A DNA stretch of 64,000 nucleotides. It comes from Bolinopsis microptera. Lineage: Eukaryota > Ctenophora > Tentaculata > Lobata > Bolinopsidae. The translations under genes were made by a program, and so were the position numbers. The notes beneath the pieces were generated by a model that was not told the DNA's origin, ran no database searches, and saw nothing but the letters and a program-made list of their open reading frames with translations. Positions 1 to 11,951 of the stretch are shown here, piece after piece. The stretch is taken from contig NC_087082.1 of assembly GCF_026151205.1 (NCBI RefSeq), forward strand, positions 15,285,365 through 15,349,364, written 5' to 3'. The number at the start of each line of letters is the position of its first letter. Within the stretch, counting starts at the first letter, position 1.

Positions 1-318
1 TACTACGAATGTAAGACAGTTTGTAATTTGTCCTGCTTTTAAATATGCTATCAAATGTGATAAAATACAAATGTGATAAAATACAAATGTGTTTAGATAA
101 ATATTTATCTTTTTGATAGCCACATATCATGTTGTAGTAATTGTAGACTTTTAAAGTAAATTGTACCATACATCTGCATACTGCATAGTGCATACTTTGT
201 ATACACGTCTCCACTAACTAATAAAATACTTTATTTTACAATAGTTCTTAACTAATGCCTGTATCTGACTATATCATATCATATTGATTATTGATAACTA
301 AATCTAGATCTTGTCCAG

Positions 319-3300
319 GTAAACCCCCTACAGCAATGTGGCGGAGTACCCGTTATTTTCTGTGGGGACTTTAACACAGTCCCTAACGCACCGCTCTACA
401 ATCTAATGAAGTACGGGAAACTGCAGTACTCTGAGTACACCCCCGACAAAATATCTGGTAATTAATTAATTTATAAAATATTTAATCGATAAGTAATTTA
501 TTTATTAGTAATTTATTAATTAATATCTAATTATAACACGTATTTGATTAATTTGTCCAATATTCTGGGATTCGACAAGTTATTTGGTTAACCACTATCA
601 CCTCCCACAATTGAAAATCTATTAATAGACTAGATAGTCTACTGTTTTTAATATCTTATAAAGTCAAAGCTGCCAATATTAAAGCAAAACTGTTACACAA
701 GAATGTGTGTCGTCTGTGGGTATGTACTCTTTCGTCAGCCCCTTAAACTTTACCATGAAACAACTAGCACATAATGGCTTTTATTTATCATCAACGTTTT
801 CTAAAATGTTGAAGCAGTCTCTTATCCTGATAAGAGCCTTTTCCTTGTCGCAATAACGGGAACACTACAAATTTTTCCCCAGAAAAATTACATAACAACA
901 ATGCGATTATTAAATAATGTTCGGATCCGGATATTACACGTAACTTAGAACCTACTAATGTGGCGCTGCACACCACTTAACAGATTAATTAGTTTTGGAT
1001 AGCGTTGCCAGGTGATAAGATCATGGTGTTACCCTAATTGAACATAGTACGGGCTGCTGGTCGAATTAGTCTACAGAATATACCAGGGTGGCATTTACTG
1101 GAGACCAACATTACTGTATACATTATATAACACATCATTATTTAACACATTATTAATACTACATATTTTCAGTATTTAAAGGTTAATGTCAACATGCCGC
1201 AATACCTGTTGACTTATTTTAAATATTATACTAGGCCATGGTCGACTTAAGGCGACTAATATCGACCGATCGATATTAGTCGATATTTGGGCTGCCGGCT
1301 GACTCCATGCCTATTAAAATGATCAGAATGATCATATTGAGTGGTTTTAAAGTCTTCGGACTTCAGGTTGTTCAGTTTCAGATGCCGCACCCTATCTTTA
1401 CGCACTCACTAGTATGTAGTAGCAATTAAGATTTAAGAGGGTTTATCTTGATTTTCATGAAACTTGGTTTTATCAAAACTCAATAAAACACTGCCTTTCA
1501 GTTGTAGGAAAAGAAAAACTTTCTGTGTAGATTACAAGACATCACACTTATTCACCAATGCAATGTTTGGTGTTAGACATCTAGGTCTCTGAAATTGTCG
1601 TGACATTTCAACCCAAATACTTAGCCACACATGTGTCTTAACGTTTTAGGCCCCCGCCTAATCATGGTATATATTAACCTCGCCAAAATCTTCGATGTCT
1701 AAAAATTTGTTTGAAATGGCAGGGACAAAATGACGTCTGGTCCCCCCTCAATTGTCTTGCTCTATAGATTATAGAACACTCTTTTTAACATATTATGCAA
1801 ATCGTCATAATTAACTATCATACAATAGCTATCTGTTATAAGAATTTAAAAAGTTAAATTCTCAAATCACAATCGACACTTGCATGGTTTATAAATAAAA
1901 TATTAAGAAAGAATTGATATTGAATACGTAAAGCCCATAAAAGAACATTTAGTAAATGAAAACAAAATTTAGTAAATGGAGAAAGTTTTCACTGAAGTTC
2001 CCAAGTAGCCCGTTTCAGTTTTCACTGCATAATGCAAATGTTCGACAGCTTTGGTAAACGTTCACTGAAGAACTGTCGCATATCACTTTTTCGAACTAAA
2101 TAAACAATTGGATTCACTGCAGAATTACAGGGGATTGCAAGGAATAACCCAGAGAAAGCAAAGGAGAAATTGAATGCACTCGGTTCTATAAATATATCAT
2201 TTCTAATATTATCAATAAGATTATTAATAATTGATAGAAAAACGACCGTAGCTGCCAGTAAGACGGAGTTAAGGGGGCCGGGGGGGGGGGGCCGGGGTCT
2301 TCATCAAAATTATCTCGAAATTGATTTTATAGTTGTTTCTGATAGAGGGGAGTGATATCTATCAGCTGCTTTTGGTCCCATGGAAAAATATTGTTCCTAG
2401 CCAAAATTATCGCCAGTCAAAGGTCAGCGCTTATGTGTAATTGTATTGCGCGAGCGATTTTCAATCGCGCGCCCTGAAAATCGAGTCTAAAAATCTATCT
2501 TCTCCTACATTTTTTGAGCAATCACCCTGAAACTTTCAGGATATGTTCTATGGATCATTTAGAAGATATCTGTCGAGCCGAATTTTGAGATAGGCCTTAG
2601 AAGATTTTTTATTCAATTTTGAAAATCTTGGACCTCATTTTTTGACGATTTTTCCAAAAAATCTTGACGATAATGTAAATGGCAAACAACAGAATAGTTA
2701 CATAGATTAGTGGTCGACCGACATCTTCGAGTGAATGAAATGTTGAGATACTTAAAAACAAAGAAGAGTGTTGAGAGGATAACCACTGTCCATGTAGCTT
2801 TCCTGTTGTTTCTGTCCGCCCTTGCTGCTGCACCTTGGAGATCTTCTCTAGTTAGCTTGTAAACAGCTACAACAGTAGCAGACACCACCACTAGTATCAT
2901 CAGTGAACCCATCCCTATCTGGGAAATCAAAATTCCGTTCAAAATATTTTTAATTGAATCTGCAGGACTAGTATCCTGTCTAGAAATAGTTGGGACAATT
3001 GTGATTAAAATGCCACTCAACTCCATCATGACAAACACCACCATTCCTACCTTTACAAGTAACTTGCCCTTTATCCGATAGAAAGGAAAAGCAATACCTA
3101 TTCCTCTTGTTACGCTAAGTAAACAAGTCACAAAGCTGTCCCATTTATAAGAAGTATGTAAATTGCAAACAACAGAATAGTTACATAGATTAGTGGTCGA
3201 CCGATATCTTCGCGTGAATGAAATGTTGAGATAAGGCAGGCAACTGTTGTTGCAGTAATGCAGAGTAGTAGATCTATGCTATTCAGCAGCATCAGTAGTT

Positions 3301-6300
3301 TATCGCCAATACTTTTTTCTTCCTTCTTTATGAAGTACGGTTAAGGAGGCTGAATTAGCCAGAGTTCCAGTAATGCTGAGGACTTAACTGAAGTATCCTT
3401 CACCTTGAAATCCAAACTTGAAAACCGAATAGTCTAATAATACTCTTCCCGTTGAATGGGCCATGATTTCCCTGGAAATTTATTATTATATATTTGTATC
3501 TTGTTAATAATAATAATTCAAATGTCAACTTACAACAAACTGCTGTAATTATTTTCACCAAACCGGAATTTTACCTGCTAGTAAGATCAACAAAAGGATG
3601 CTTTTTGTCCATACATTTTCAACACCATGATCACAAAATTATTATAAATTCAACAGTCAACAGGAGGTATGAATTATGCAATGAAATTACAAGACAGTAA
3701 TGAGAGCATTTTCTGATACTTAAAAGTATTAACTCATTGGTAAAGCATCGAATTTAAACAATTGGAGTTATTAAAAAGTTCATAGTAAAAAATCAAAAGC
3801 TCATCCCAGAAATCAGGTGAGAACTAAAAAGGTTAGCTACAACATTAAAATCTAGAAATGTCAAATAGTCCTGTATTATATTTAGATCAGATAGACAGAT
3901 AATACTGCGTTCTGTTTACACCATATTTGCTCCATAAAGTCAAAGAACAATATTTGATTTTAAATGACAGCATTGTTTGAAAAGAATACTGGAGCACAAG
4001 CAATTCTTTGTTTGAAGTGAAGTCTATTGAAATCACACTTCCCTTCTACAACGCGATTTTTGGGATACATAGTTTAATGGCAATTGAGCTGCTACCACGG
4101 CGCCTTGGTTACTCACTGCGTTACTTGGCTACTTGGTTTCTCGGTTACTCGGTTACTTGGTTACTCACTGCGTTACTTGGTTACTTGGTTTCTCGGTTAC
4201 TCGGTTACTTGGTTACTCACTGCGTTACTTGGTTACTTGGTTACTTGGTTACTCACTGCGTATTGCAGTTTATAGATTTGGATTGTAAGAGTACGGTATA
4301 TTTTATACCATTACCACATTGGATAAAGCACAAGAAATCTGATTATGTACTTACGCTAGGTCGTTCACATATATATTACGTAATTAGCCGAGGGGGGAGA
4401 GGGGGTTTCCAAATGATTACGCTAGTGTAATTTTGACACAATAGCTATGTATAAAACTGATTACGGAGGGGGGAGGGGGCGAGATTGGGTGTTAGAATTA
4501 TAGCCCGAGGTTGATTCTATGATGTATAATCTTAGGTGGCCTAGGTGGCCTTCTGGTGAGAGCATCCGCCTTCTGCGCAGAAGGTTCAGGGTTCGAATCT
4601 CAGTGTCTTCTAGTCTAGGGATTAGCTAAGGATCCATTGGATCTATGCGATCTCCTCGGTCGACTCAGCCGAATGATAGGAAACTTAATTGAGGGTTAAA
4701 TGAGAAGGGGTACCTGTTAAAAGTTCAAGAAACTTCCTAGGATACCCCTTCAGTGCATACTGTAAACATAGTACTATTATCATATATCATAGATATAGCA
4801 GCAAAAAGCGGGGAGATTTCACTAATGCTGTATTCCCCCTCTATAAGGCGGTTTGTGGGATCAAAAAATGACGCAGTGATGTTCATTGTATAATCAGTAA
4901 TCAGAGTTAAGTTTCACTACAAATGTGATATAACGGGTGATGACAAAAAATAGAACTTTTTTAGAAGCTTCGCCAGTCGTTACGTTGGCTTTTCCAAATT
5001 TCAGTAAACTGTACAAGCCGCTTCAGTGACTGTAAGAAAGAGATTGTTCTGTTCCTCCCGCAAGGGGCTTCTGAGTGTTTGCCATTGACTATTTCTGTTC
5101 AAAATTGTCCAAATTTTGACACTGTTTCATTGATTTTGACCACAAATTAATTGATCGACCCGATAAAAGGATTTGAAAAAATTTCCATTTTTTGTCATCA
5201 CCCGTTATTCACTATTCAGCGTTGTAACTTTTAACACATAGTTACCAAAGTCAACTAAATTATAACCTAGACCTAAGTTGTCTAATTTTAACACTGTTTC
5301 ATTGATTTTGACCACAAATGAATTGATCGACCCGATAAAAGGATTTGAAAAAAAATTCCATTTTTTGTTATCGCCCGTTATTCACTATTCAGCGTTGTAA
5401 CTTTTAACACATAGTTACCAAAGTCAACTAAATTATAACCTAGACCTAAGTTGTCTAATTTTAACACTGTTTCATTGATTTTGACCACAAATGAATTAAT
5501 CGACCCGACAAAAGGATTTTACAAAATTTCCATTTCTTGTTATCACCCGTTATTCGCTATTCAGCGTTGTAACTTTTAGCACATAGTTACCAAAGTCAAC
5601 TAAATCATAACCTACCTAAGTTATCTAAAATCTAGACACTTCTTTTTATTTCAGACGTGTAAATCCAAGCGTGCACTAAAAAGAGTGGTGTGAATTTATT
5701 AATTTGGTTATAAATTTCTGTTGACAGGAAACGAGTTTATAAATTTAACTGTCTTTTCTTGTCTAGCGAGAAGAAAACAGCTGTTGAAATAATAATTAAA
5801 TGACAGTCAACTATAAGTAACCTTACTAACCCTCAGCTAGGTATATTTATTAACTTATATCCAACAACACCAAACTCATGTCTCTCCTTGATTTCATTGA
5901 ATCAGCTGTTTAGATATAATGAACAACATAGACATGGTATGATATTGCTTCTAGATGTTCTGGAAGGGTCTGCAACCTCACAAGGCCTGTGATGTATGAT
6001 TTCAGCGGCTCTGTGTTAAATGTGATACCAGGCTTCTTTAGTCACGTGATGCCAGTTCACTGTTAAATTCCCGCCTGGCAGTGGAATGTACCGTACTAAA
6101 CAGTAGATACTATTACTTGGTATGCGATATTTATTGCTTGTAATTGTTCACTGCCACCGCATTCACTCAAGTAAGTCGCTGGTTCACACTATTACACCTC
6201 ACTTGTATTGGCATATTTATTCGGCTTCAATGACAGATCGGAATATTAAAATGTTCCTGAAGATTCCATGAATGGTTGAGCCCTGGTGGTTCCAAATATT

Positions 6301-9300
6301 TTATTATAAGCCCGTTGTCCATTTACTAATGTACTGTGTTATGGTAACAATGTACAGGCGTTGTGCTGACAAACTAGTAATATTGCAATATTGAAATGCA
6401 GCTAATTAGTGTGAAAGCTAGTTATATGAATTGATTTATTTTTCTTCAGCAAAATTATCACCATCCAAGTTATTTCGATTTCGGTTTGAGTCCAAAAATA
6501 TGAAAGTTTATAGCCGGAATCTTGGTGTTTCAAACCATTTTTAATTATTTAAGAATTAGTTTCAAAGGAATCGTTTATTGAGTTTCTGATAGCATCCTTT
6601 ATTCAACATTGCTTTTCTGAAGGGATGGAATCTTTTGGATAAAGGTTGAAATAGAGAGTCTCCAGGAATGAACGAGTGTCTCTAAAAGTTCTAGATAATC
6701 CATTAAATGTTCATTTTATCTAACTACTTACATGCAATGTACTACGCAATACGCATTAACACAGTCGCATATTTGTTAACAGCAGATACCTTCTGATGTA
6801 GCCAGAAGGGATAGTTAATGTACGGAATAGGGTTATGTGGTATGGATTGGTTGGCACTAACGGGTGGTGTGCTCTCTTGTTGAGTACAAAGGTTGGGACT
6901 AGCCAGAAGGGATAGTCAATGTATGGTGTAATTATTAATCCGGATTGGAGTATTGTTTATAAGTCGCATTGTTGTTATGTATTCTGTGTAAAATTATCTT
7001 TATCCCGGTTACTGCGACAAGTAAAAATGCTCTTATTAGGAAAAGGAGTTTACTCGACGTTTCAATGTAACTACATCGTATTTATGATCTCAAATTATTT
7101 TAATACTTTTATTAAATATTTTAATTTTAATACTTTCAACACTACTATATAACAGCAAACTGTGGGAACCTACTCTAGTCTCACTTTATACCCTGTAACC
7201 GTCTCACCCGCCCTGACCACTGCTTTTACAGGACAGAAGGGATCTAAGAAGTTACACAAGGTAGCCCCAGGACTCACCCTGACCACTGCTTTTTTACAGG
7301 ACAGAAGGGATCTAAGAAGTTACACAAGGTAGCACCAGGACTCTGGGATGACAGGGAGATGGGGTTTCATGAACATGGTCTCATAAAGAGAGCTGAAAAT
7401 GAACTGTTGGAATGTAGAGAAACTTACAGGAGTCTTACCCAGGGTAGCTCTTATGTTTCACAAGGTATTTTAACTTCTTACTCAGGGTAGCTCTTATGTT
7501 TCACAAGGTATTTTCACTTCTTACTCAGGGTAGCTCTTATGTTTCACAAGGTATTTTAACTTCTTACTCAGGGTAGCTCTTATGTTTCACAAGGTATTTT
7601 CACTTCTTACCCAGGGTAGCTCTTATGTTTCACAAGGTATTTTCACTTGTTACGCAGGGTAGCTCTTATGTTTCACAAGGTATTTCATTTCTTACTCAGG
7701 GTAGCTCTTATGTTTCACAAGGTATTTTAACTTCTTACTCAGGGTAGCTCTTATGTTTCACAAGGTATTTTCACTTGTTACGCAGGGTAGCTCTTATGTT
7801 TCACAAGGTATTTCATTTCTTACTCAGGGTAGCTCTTATGTTTCACAAGGTATTTTCACTTCTTACTCAGGGTAGCTCTTATGTTTCACAAGGTATTTTA
7901 ACTTCTTACCCAGGGTAGCTCTTATGTTTCACAAGGTATTTTCACTTCTTACTCAGGGTAGCTCTTATGTTTCACAAGGTATTTTCACTTCTTACTCAGG
8001 GTAGCTCTTATGTTTCACAAGGTATTTTAACTTCTTACTCAGGGTAGCTCTTATGTTTCACAAGGTATTTTCACTTCTTACTCAGGGTAGCTCTTATGTT
8101 TCACAAGGTATTTTAACTTCTTACTCAGGGTAGCTCTTATGTTTCACAAGGTATTTTAACTTCTTACTCAGGGTAGCTCTTATGTTGAACAAGGTATTTT
8201 AACTTCTTACCCAGGGTAGCTCTTATGTTTCACAAGGTATTTTCACTTCTTACTCAGGGTAGCTCTTATGTTTCACGAGGTATTTTCACTTCTTACCCAG
8301 GGTAGCTCCTATGTTTCACAAGGTATTTTCACTTCTTACTCAGGGTAGCTCTTATGTTTCACAAGGTATTTTCACTTCTTACTCAGGGTAGCTCTTATGT
8401 TTCACAAGGTATTTTCACTTCTTACCCAGGGTAGCTCTTATGTTTCACAAGGTATTTTCACTTCTTACTCAGGGTAGCTCTTATGTTTCACGAGTTATTT
8501 TCACTTCTTACTCAGGGTAGCTCTTATGTTTCACAAGGTATATTCACTTCTTACTCAGGGTAGCTCTTATGTTTCACAAGGTATTTTCACTTGTTACCCA
8601 GGGTAGCTCTTATGTTTCACAAGGTATTTTCACTTCTTACTCAGGGTAGCTCTTATGTTTCACAAGGTATATTCACTTCTTACTCATTGTTGCTCTTATG
8701 TTTCACAAGATATTTTCACTTCTTACTCAGGGTAGCTCTTATGTTTCACAAGGTATTTTCACTTCTTATTCAGGGTAGCTCTTATGTTTTACAAGGTATT
8801 TTCACTTCTTACCCAGGGTAGCTCTTATGTTTCACAAGGTATTTTAACTTCTTACTCAGGGTAGCTCTTATGTTTCACAAGGTATTTTCACTTCTTACCC
8901 AGGGTAGCTCTTATGTTTCACAAGGTATTTTCACTTCTTACTCAGGGTAGCTCTTATGTTTCACAAGGTATTTTCACTTCTTACTCAGGGTAGCTCTTAT
9001 GTTTCACAAGGTATTTTCACTTCTTACTCAGGGTAGCTCTTATGTTTCACAAGGTATTTTCACTTCTTACTCAGGGTAGCTCTTATGTTTCACAAGGTAT
9101 TTTCACTTCTTACTCAGGGTAGCTCTTATGTTTCACAAGGTATTTTCACTTCTTACTCAGGGTAGCTCTTATGTTTCACAAGGTATTTTCACTTCTTACT
9201 CAGGGTAGCTCTTATGTTTCACAAGGTATTTTCACTTCTTACTCAGGGTAGCTCTTATGTTTCACAAGGTATTTTCACTTCTTACTCAGGGTAGCTCTTA

Positions 9301-11951
9301 TGTTTCACAAGGTATTTTCACTTCTTACTCAGGGTAGCTCTTATGTTTCACAAGGTATTTTCACTTCTTACCCAGGGTAGCTCTTATGTTTCACAAGGTA
9401 TTTTCACTTCTTACTCAGGGTAGCTCTTATGTTTCACAAGGTATTTTCACTTCTTACTCAGGGTAGCTCTTATGTTTCACAAGGTATTTTCACTTCTTAC
9501 TCAGGGTAGCTCTTATGTTTCACAAGGTATTTTCACTTCTTACTCAGGGTAGCTCTTATGTTTCACAAGGTATTTTCACTTCTTACTCAGGGTAGCTCTT
9601 ATGTTTCACAAGGTATTTTCACTTCTTACTCAGGGTAGCTCTTATGTTTCACAAGGTATTTTCACTTCTTACTCAGGGTAGCTCTTATGTTTCACAAGGT
9701 ATTTTAACTTCTTACTCAGGGTAGCTCTTATGTTTCACAAGGTATTTTCACTTCTTACTCAGGGTAGCTCTTATGTTTCACAAGGTATTTTCACTTCTTA
9801 CTCAGGGTAGCTCTTATGTTTCACAAGGTATTTTCACTTCTTACTCAGGGTAGCTCTTATGTTTCACAAGGTATTTTCACTTCTTACCCAGGGTAGCTCT
9901 TATGTTTCACAAGGTATTTTAACTTTTTACCCAGGGTAGCTCTTTTGTTTCACAAGGTATTTTCACTTCTTACTCAGGGTAGCTCTTATGTTTCACAAGG
10001 TATTTTCACTTCTTATCCAGGGTAGCTCTTATGTTTCACAAGGTATTTTCACTTCTTACTCAGGGTAGCTCTTATGTTTCACAAGGTATTTTAACTTCTT
10101 ACTCAGGGTAGCTCTTATGTTTCACAAGGTATTTTCACTTCTTATCCAGGGTAGCTCTTATGTTTCACAAGGTATTTTAACTTCTTACTCAGGGTAGCTC
10201 TTATGTTTCACAAGGTATTTTAACTTCTTACCCAGGGTAGCTCTTATGTTTCACAAGGTATTTTCACTTCTTACTCAGGGTAGCTCTTATGTTTCACAAG
10301 GTATTTTCACTTCTTATCCAGGGTAGCTCTTATGTTTCACAAGGTATTTTCACTTCTTACTCAGGGTAGCTCTTATGTTTCACAAGGTATTTTAACTTCT
10401 TACTCAGGGTAGCTCTTATGTTTCACAAGGTATTTTAACTTCTTACTCAGGGTAGCTCTTATGTTTCACAAGGTATTTTCACTTCTTACCCAGGGTAGCT
10501 CTTATGTTTCACAAGGTATTTTAACTTCTTACTCAGGGTAGCTCTTATGTTTCACAAGGTATTTTCACTTCTTACTCAGGGTAGCTCTTATGTTTCACAA
10601 GGTATTTTAACTTCTTACTCAGGATAGCTCTTATGTTTCACAAGGTATTTTCACTTCTTACTCAGGGTAGCTCTTATGTTTCACAAGGTATTTTCACTTC
10701 TTAATTAAACATTTTTTATGGAAATTAATTTTTCCTTGGACTGATGATAACGCCTTGTGTAATTTTTTGAATTCCTGTTCAACCTCGAGTACTCTAAGAT
10801 ACAAATGCACACTATATATTACATACTTAGCATACTTATTATCATCTGAGGTAATAATGTCCACTATCTAATTTCAGCGTACAGAGACTTGCAATGTTCA
10901 AAGTGCAGTGATTTGTATCCTTACAAGAGTGGATCCATATCTCATAACATTAATTTTAGGTAATTTTTCTTACATTCTGAATAAATGTATTCTTTGAAAT
11001 ACAAATTAATTTTAATCGATAAAATTGATAAAATCGTACTGCCACGTTCTTTTCATCTGGATGTAAAATTTCACTGTCTAAATTTAGAATAATTTTCCCA
11101 GATCTGCCTACGATCACATAGATTGTGATGGCCGCACGAAAGAAGTAACCACGTACATACAGAACGATTCTAGAACAGTCGACTACATCTGGTACAGTAA
11201 CCATGACAACACCCCCCAGAACTGCGCTCACGGACATTCTTGTGATTCTTACTGCAGGTTAACAACTTATTTAAGTGATTAAATAATTCACGGATAATTA
11301 ATTTATAGTTGTTTAACTTCGACACAGGTTGTTAACTGTCACTAATCTAGGCACATCGGTTGACGTTAAAAACATTAGTCTCAAGCCAATCGTAGATGAA
11401 AATGGGAGCGCCTTGTTACTGATTTTGTTAAATTTCTCTATGTAACTTTTGATAGGATACGTTGTTAAGATAAGCGATGAGACAACAGAAATTGTTATTT
11501 GGTCGGGCGCCTGTTCAGACTGTTCTCCGTATTGTCTATGGTCTAGCTTCAGAGTAAAACGCGGCATTTTCTCTGTTGGTGCCAGAAATATCCATACTAA
11601 ACTGTAGCGCGCGAAGACAATTTCTCTGGTAACTTTTCATTGACATTACAAAGCTCACGTACGTACGCGCGCGCGTCTAATTTCCTGTCTTACTTGGTAG
11701 CATTTTATGTAAAAAGTACTCAAATGTTAATGTTTTAACTTTTAAGTAACCGACCTAATTTCAGCTCACCCTTGCTAATACTGAAATCAAAAAGGCGGTT
11801 GCTAACGAAACCAGAACTCTCTAACATGGGAAGATTACCTAACGCAATCCTTGGTTCGGATCACCAATGCTTACAGGCCATGTTCACACTGTACTCTGAC
11901 CCTGTACAAGACTCCTCGGGGAGAACATGGGGGAATTTATCTACAGATTAA
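319..11951 (+). CDS. ANGEL-like EEP-family (CCR4-type) nuclease/phosphatase, 3' part
   Basis: This is the C-terminal half of a protein angel homologue of the endonuclease/exonuclease/phosphatase superfamily; relatives act on RNA 3' ends. The five exons link in phase: 319-457, 7300-7479 (or 7461), 10878-10959, 11102-11257 and 11765-11951 (stop TAA 11949-11951). Exon 1 encodes the catalytic CGDFN box (361-375), then a segment ending GKLQYSEYTPDKISG that matches ANGEL proteins. Exon 4 has EVTT and VDYIWYS, and exon 5 has GRLPN followed by SDH (11856-11864), the family's terminal catalytic Asp-His. Upstream exons lie outside the window. Exon 1 may instead start at 334, because two acceptor AGs are 15 bases apart. 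Exon 2 has no clear match in family members I recall; its frame is fixed by phase. The introns of 6.8 and 3.4 kb are swollen by repeats and a GPCR pseudogene. ANGEL is favoured over nocturnin or CNOT6 from the GKL...SG(Q) segment. Confidence 0.88.
458..1985. other. ANGEL intron 1, first part: no gene seen
   Basis: AT-rich intron sequence. I see no exon-like open stretch with splice sites and no clear repeat. Only short unrelated open frames are present. Confidence 0.6.
2022..2275 (-). pseudogene. Rhodopsin-like GPCR fragment (TM6-TM7)
   Basis: Read on the minus strand, this stretch is open for about 83 codons. It encodes two hydrophobic segments, the second ending CNSAVNPIVYLVRKSDMRQF and then a stop (2022-2024). 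NPIVY is the NPxxY motif of class A GPCR helix 7, followed by a short amphipathic tail. The first hydrophobic segment (VLLAATVVFLSIIN) would be helix 6. The upstream side runs into a C/G homopolymer tract (2276-2295) with no further coding sequence. It lies inside an ANGEL intron, antisense to that gene. It may be the true 3' end of the broken GPCR at 2613-3464 or the remnant of a second copy. Confidence 0.75.
2613..3464 (-). pseudogene. Broken rhodopsin-like GPCR (TM1-TM6)
   Basis: From an ATG at 3462-3464 the minus strand encodes a recognisable class A GPCR in pieces. Helix 1 contains GTLANSASL, helix 2 lies around LLCITATTVACLI, and helix 3 ends in LLSVTRGIGIAFPF at the DRY position. Helices 4-6 follow in a 172-codon open frame ending at 2613. 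It is not functional as it stands: there is an in-frame TAA in helix 1 (3384-3386), a frameshift in an A-rich run between helices 1 and 2, and a one-base frameshift inside helix 3. After helix 6 the sequence is not helix 7 but a 77-bp near-copy (2674-2750) of the helix 2-3 loop region (3157-3233), read in another frame. The family resembles the diverse orphan class A receptors of invertebrates; the ligand is unknown. Confidence 0.8.
2674..3233. repeat. 77-bp direct duplication inside the GPCR pseudogene
   Basis: Bases 2674-2750 and 3157-3233 are the same 77-bp sequence with about three differences. The copies are 483 bp apart in the same orientation. The 3157-3233 copy sits in its natural place before helix 3; the 2674-2750 copy follows helix 6 and interrupts the receptor. 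Confidence 0.9.
4115..4265. repeat. GGTTACTT-type tandem repeat
   Basis: About three copies of a roughly 52-bp unit, itself built from 8-bp blocks such as ggttactt and ggtttctc with an interspersed tcactgcg. Open frames here are only the translated repeat. Confidence 0.85.
4530..4700 (+). mobile_element. tRNA-derived SINE head (or tRNA pseudogene)
   Basis: Around 4545-4605 the plus strand has a tRNA-like internal promoter. A box-A-like stretch (tggtgagagcatc) is followed by an anticodon-like stem (ccttc...gaagg) and a strong box B (gggttcgaatctc) at tRNA spacing. The acceptor stem does not pair well, so this is more likely a SINE head than a working tRNA. The 3' end and target-site duplication were not identified. 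Confidence 0.55.
4931..5207. repeat. 21-bp perfect inverted repeat with 235-bp loop
   Basis: Bases 4931-4951 are the exact reverse complement of 5187-5207. The right arm also begins the first copy of the neighbouring 172-bp tandem repeat, so the left arm may be an inverted fragment of that repeat or the edge of a small foldback element. Confidence 0.85.
5111..5640. repeat. 172-173 bp tandem repeat, three copies
   Basis: The motif acactgtttcattgatttt recurs at 5119, 5291 and 5464, giving a period of 172-173 bp. Copies are highly similar over their whole length. The array is non-coding and lies in ANGEL intron 1. Confidence 0.92.
5641..7213. other. ANGEL intron 1, distal part: no gene seen
   Basis: No exon-like sequence was found. 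A short direct repeat (agccagaagggatagt) occurs near 6800 and 6900. The last 80 bases are pyrimidine-rich and lead into the exon 2 acceptor. Confidence 0.55.
7214..7349 (+). repeat. 68-bp tandem duplication covering an exon start
   Basis: Two copies, 68 bp apart, each include the polypyrimidine tract, the AG acceptor and the first ~45 bases of ANGEL exon 2. The acceptors end at 7231 and 7299. Only the second acceptor gives an open exon in the right phase; the first would add 68 bases and shift the frame. Confidence 0.9.
7436..10703 (+). repeat. 43-bp minisatellite, about 76 copies, starting at the ANGEL exon 2 donor
   Basis: The unit is 43 bp and begins inside the 3' end of ANGEL exon 2. Each unit carries a pyrimidine tract ending ttcttactcag (acceptor-like), then about 22 bases ending tttcacaag before gtattt (donor-like). 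Copies are nearly identical, differing mainly in t/c and a/c at a few sites. The array fills almost all of intron 2. Because 43 is not a multiple of three, long frames across it are not genes. Confidence 0.97.

Noticed and set aside
4008..4430. 140-codon hydrophobic-looking frame
   Set aside because: It runs through the ggttactt repeat and has no splice or family support.
7436..10703. CRISPR array
   Set aside because: Units are contiguous with no unique spacers, in a clearly eukaryotic intron.
10956..11567. Two minus-strand open frames (93 and 84 codons)
   Set aside because: They are antisense to an ANGEL exon (11102-11257) and to intron; the plus-strand exon explains the coding signal.
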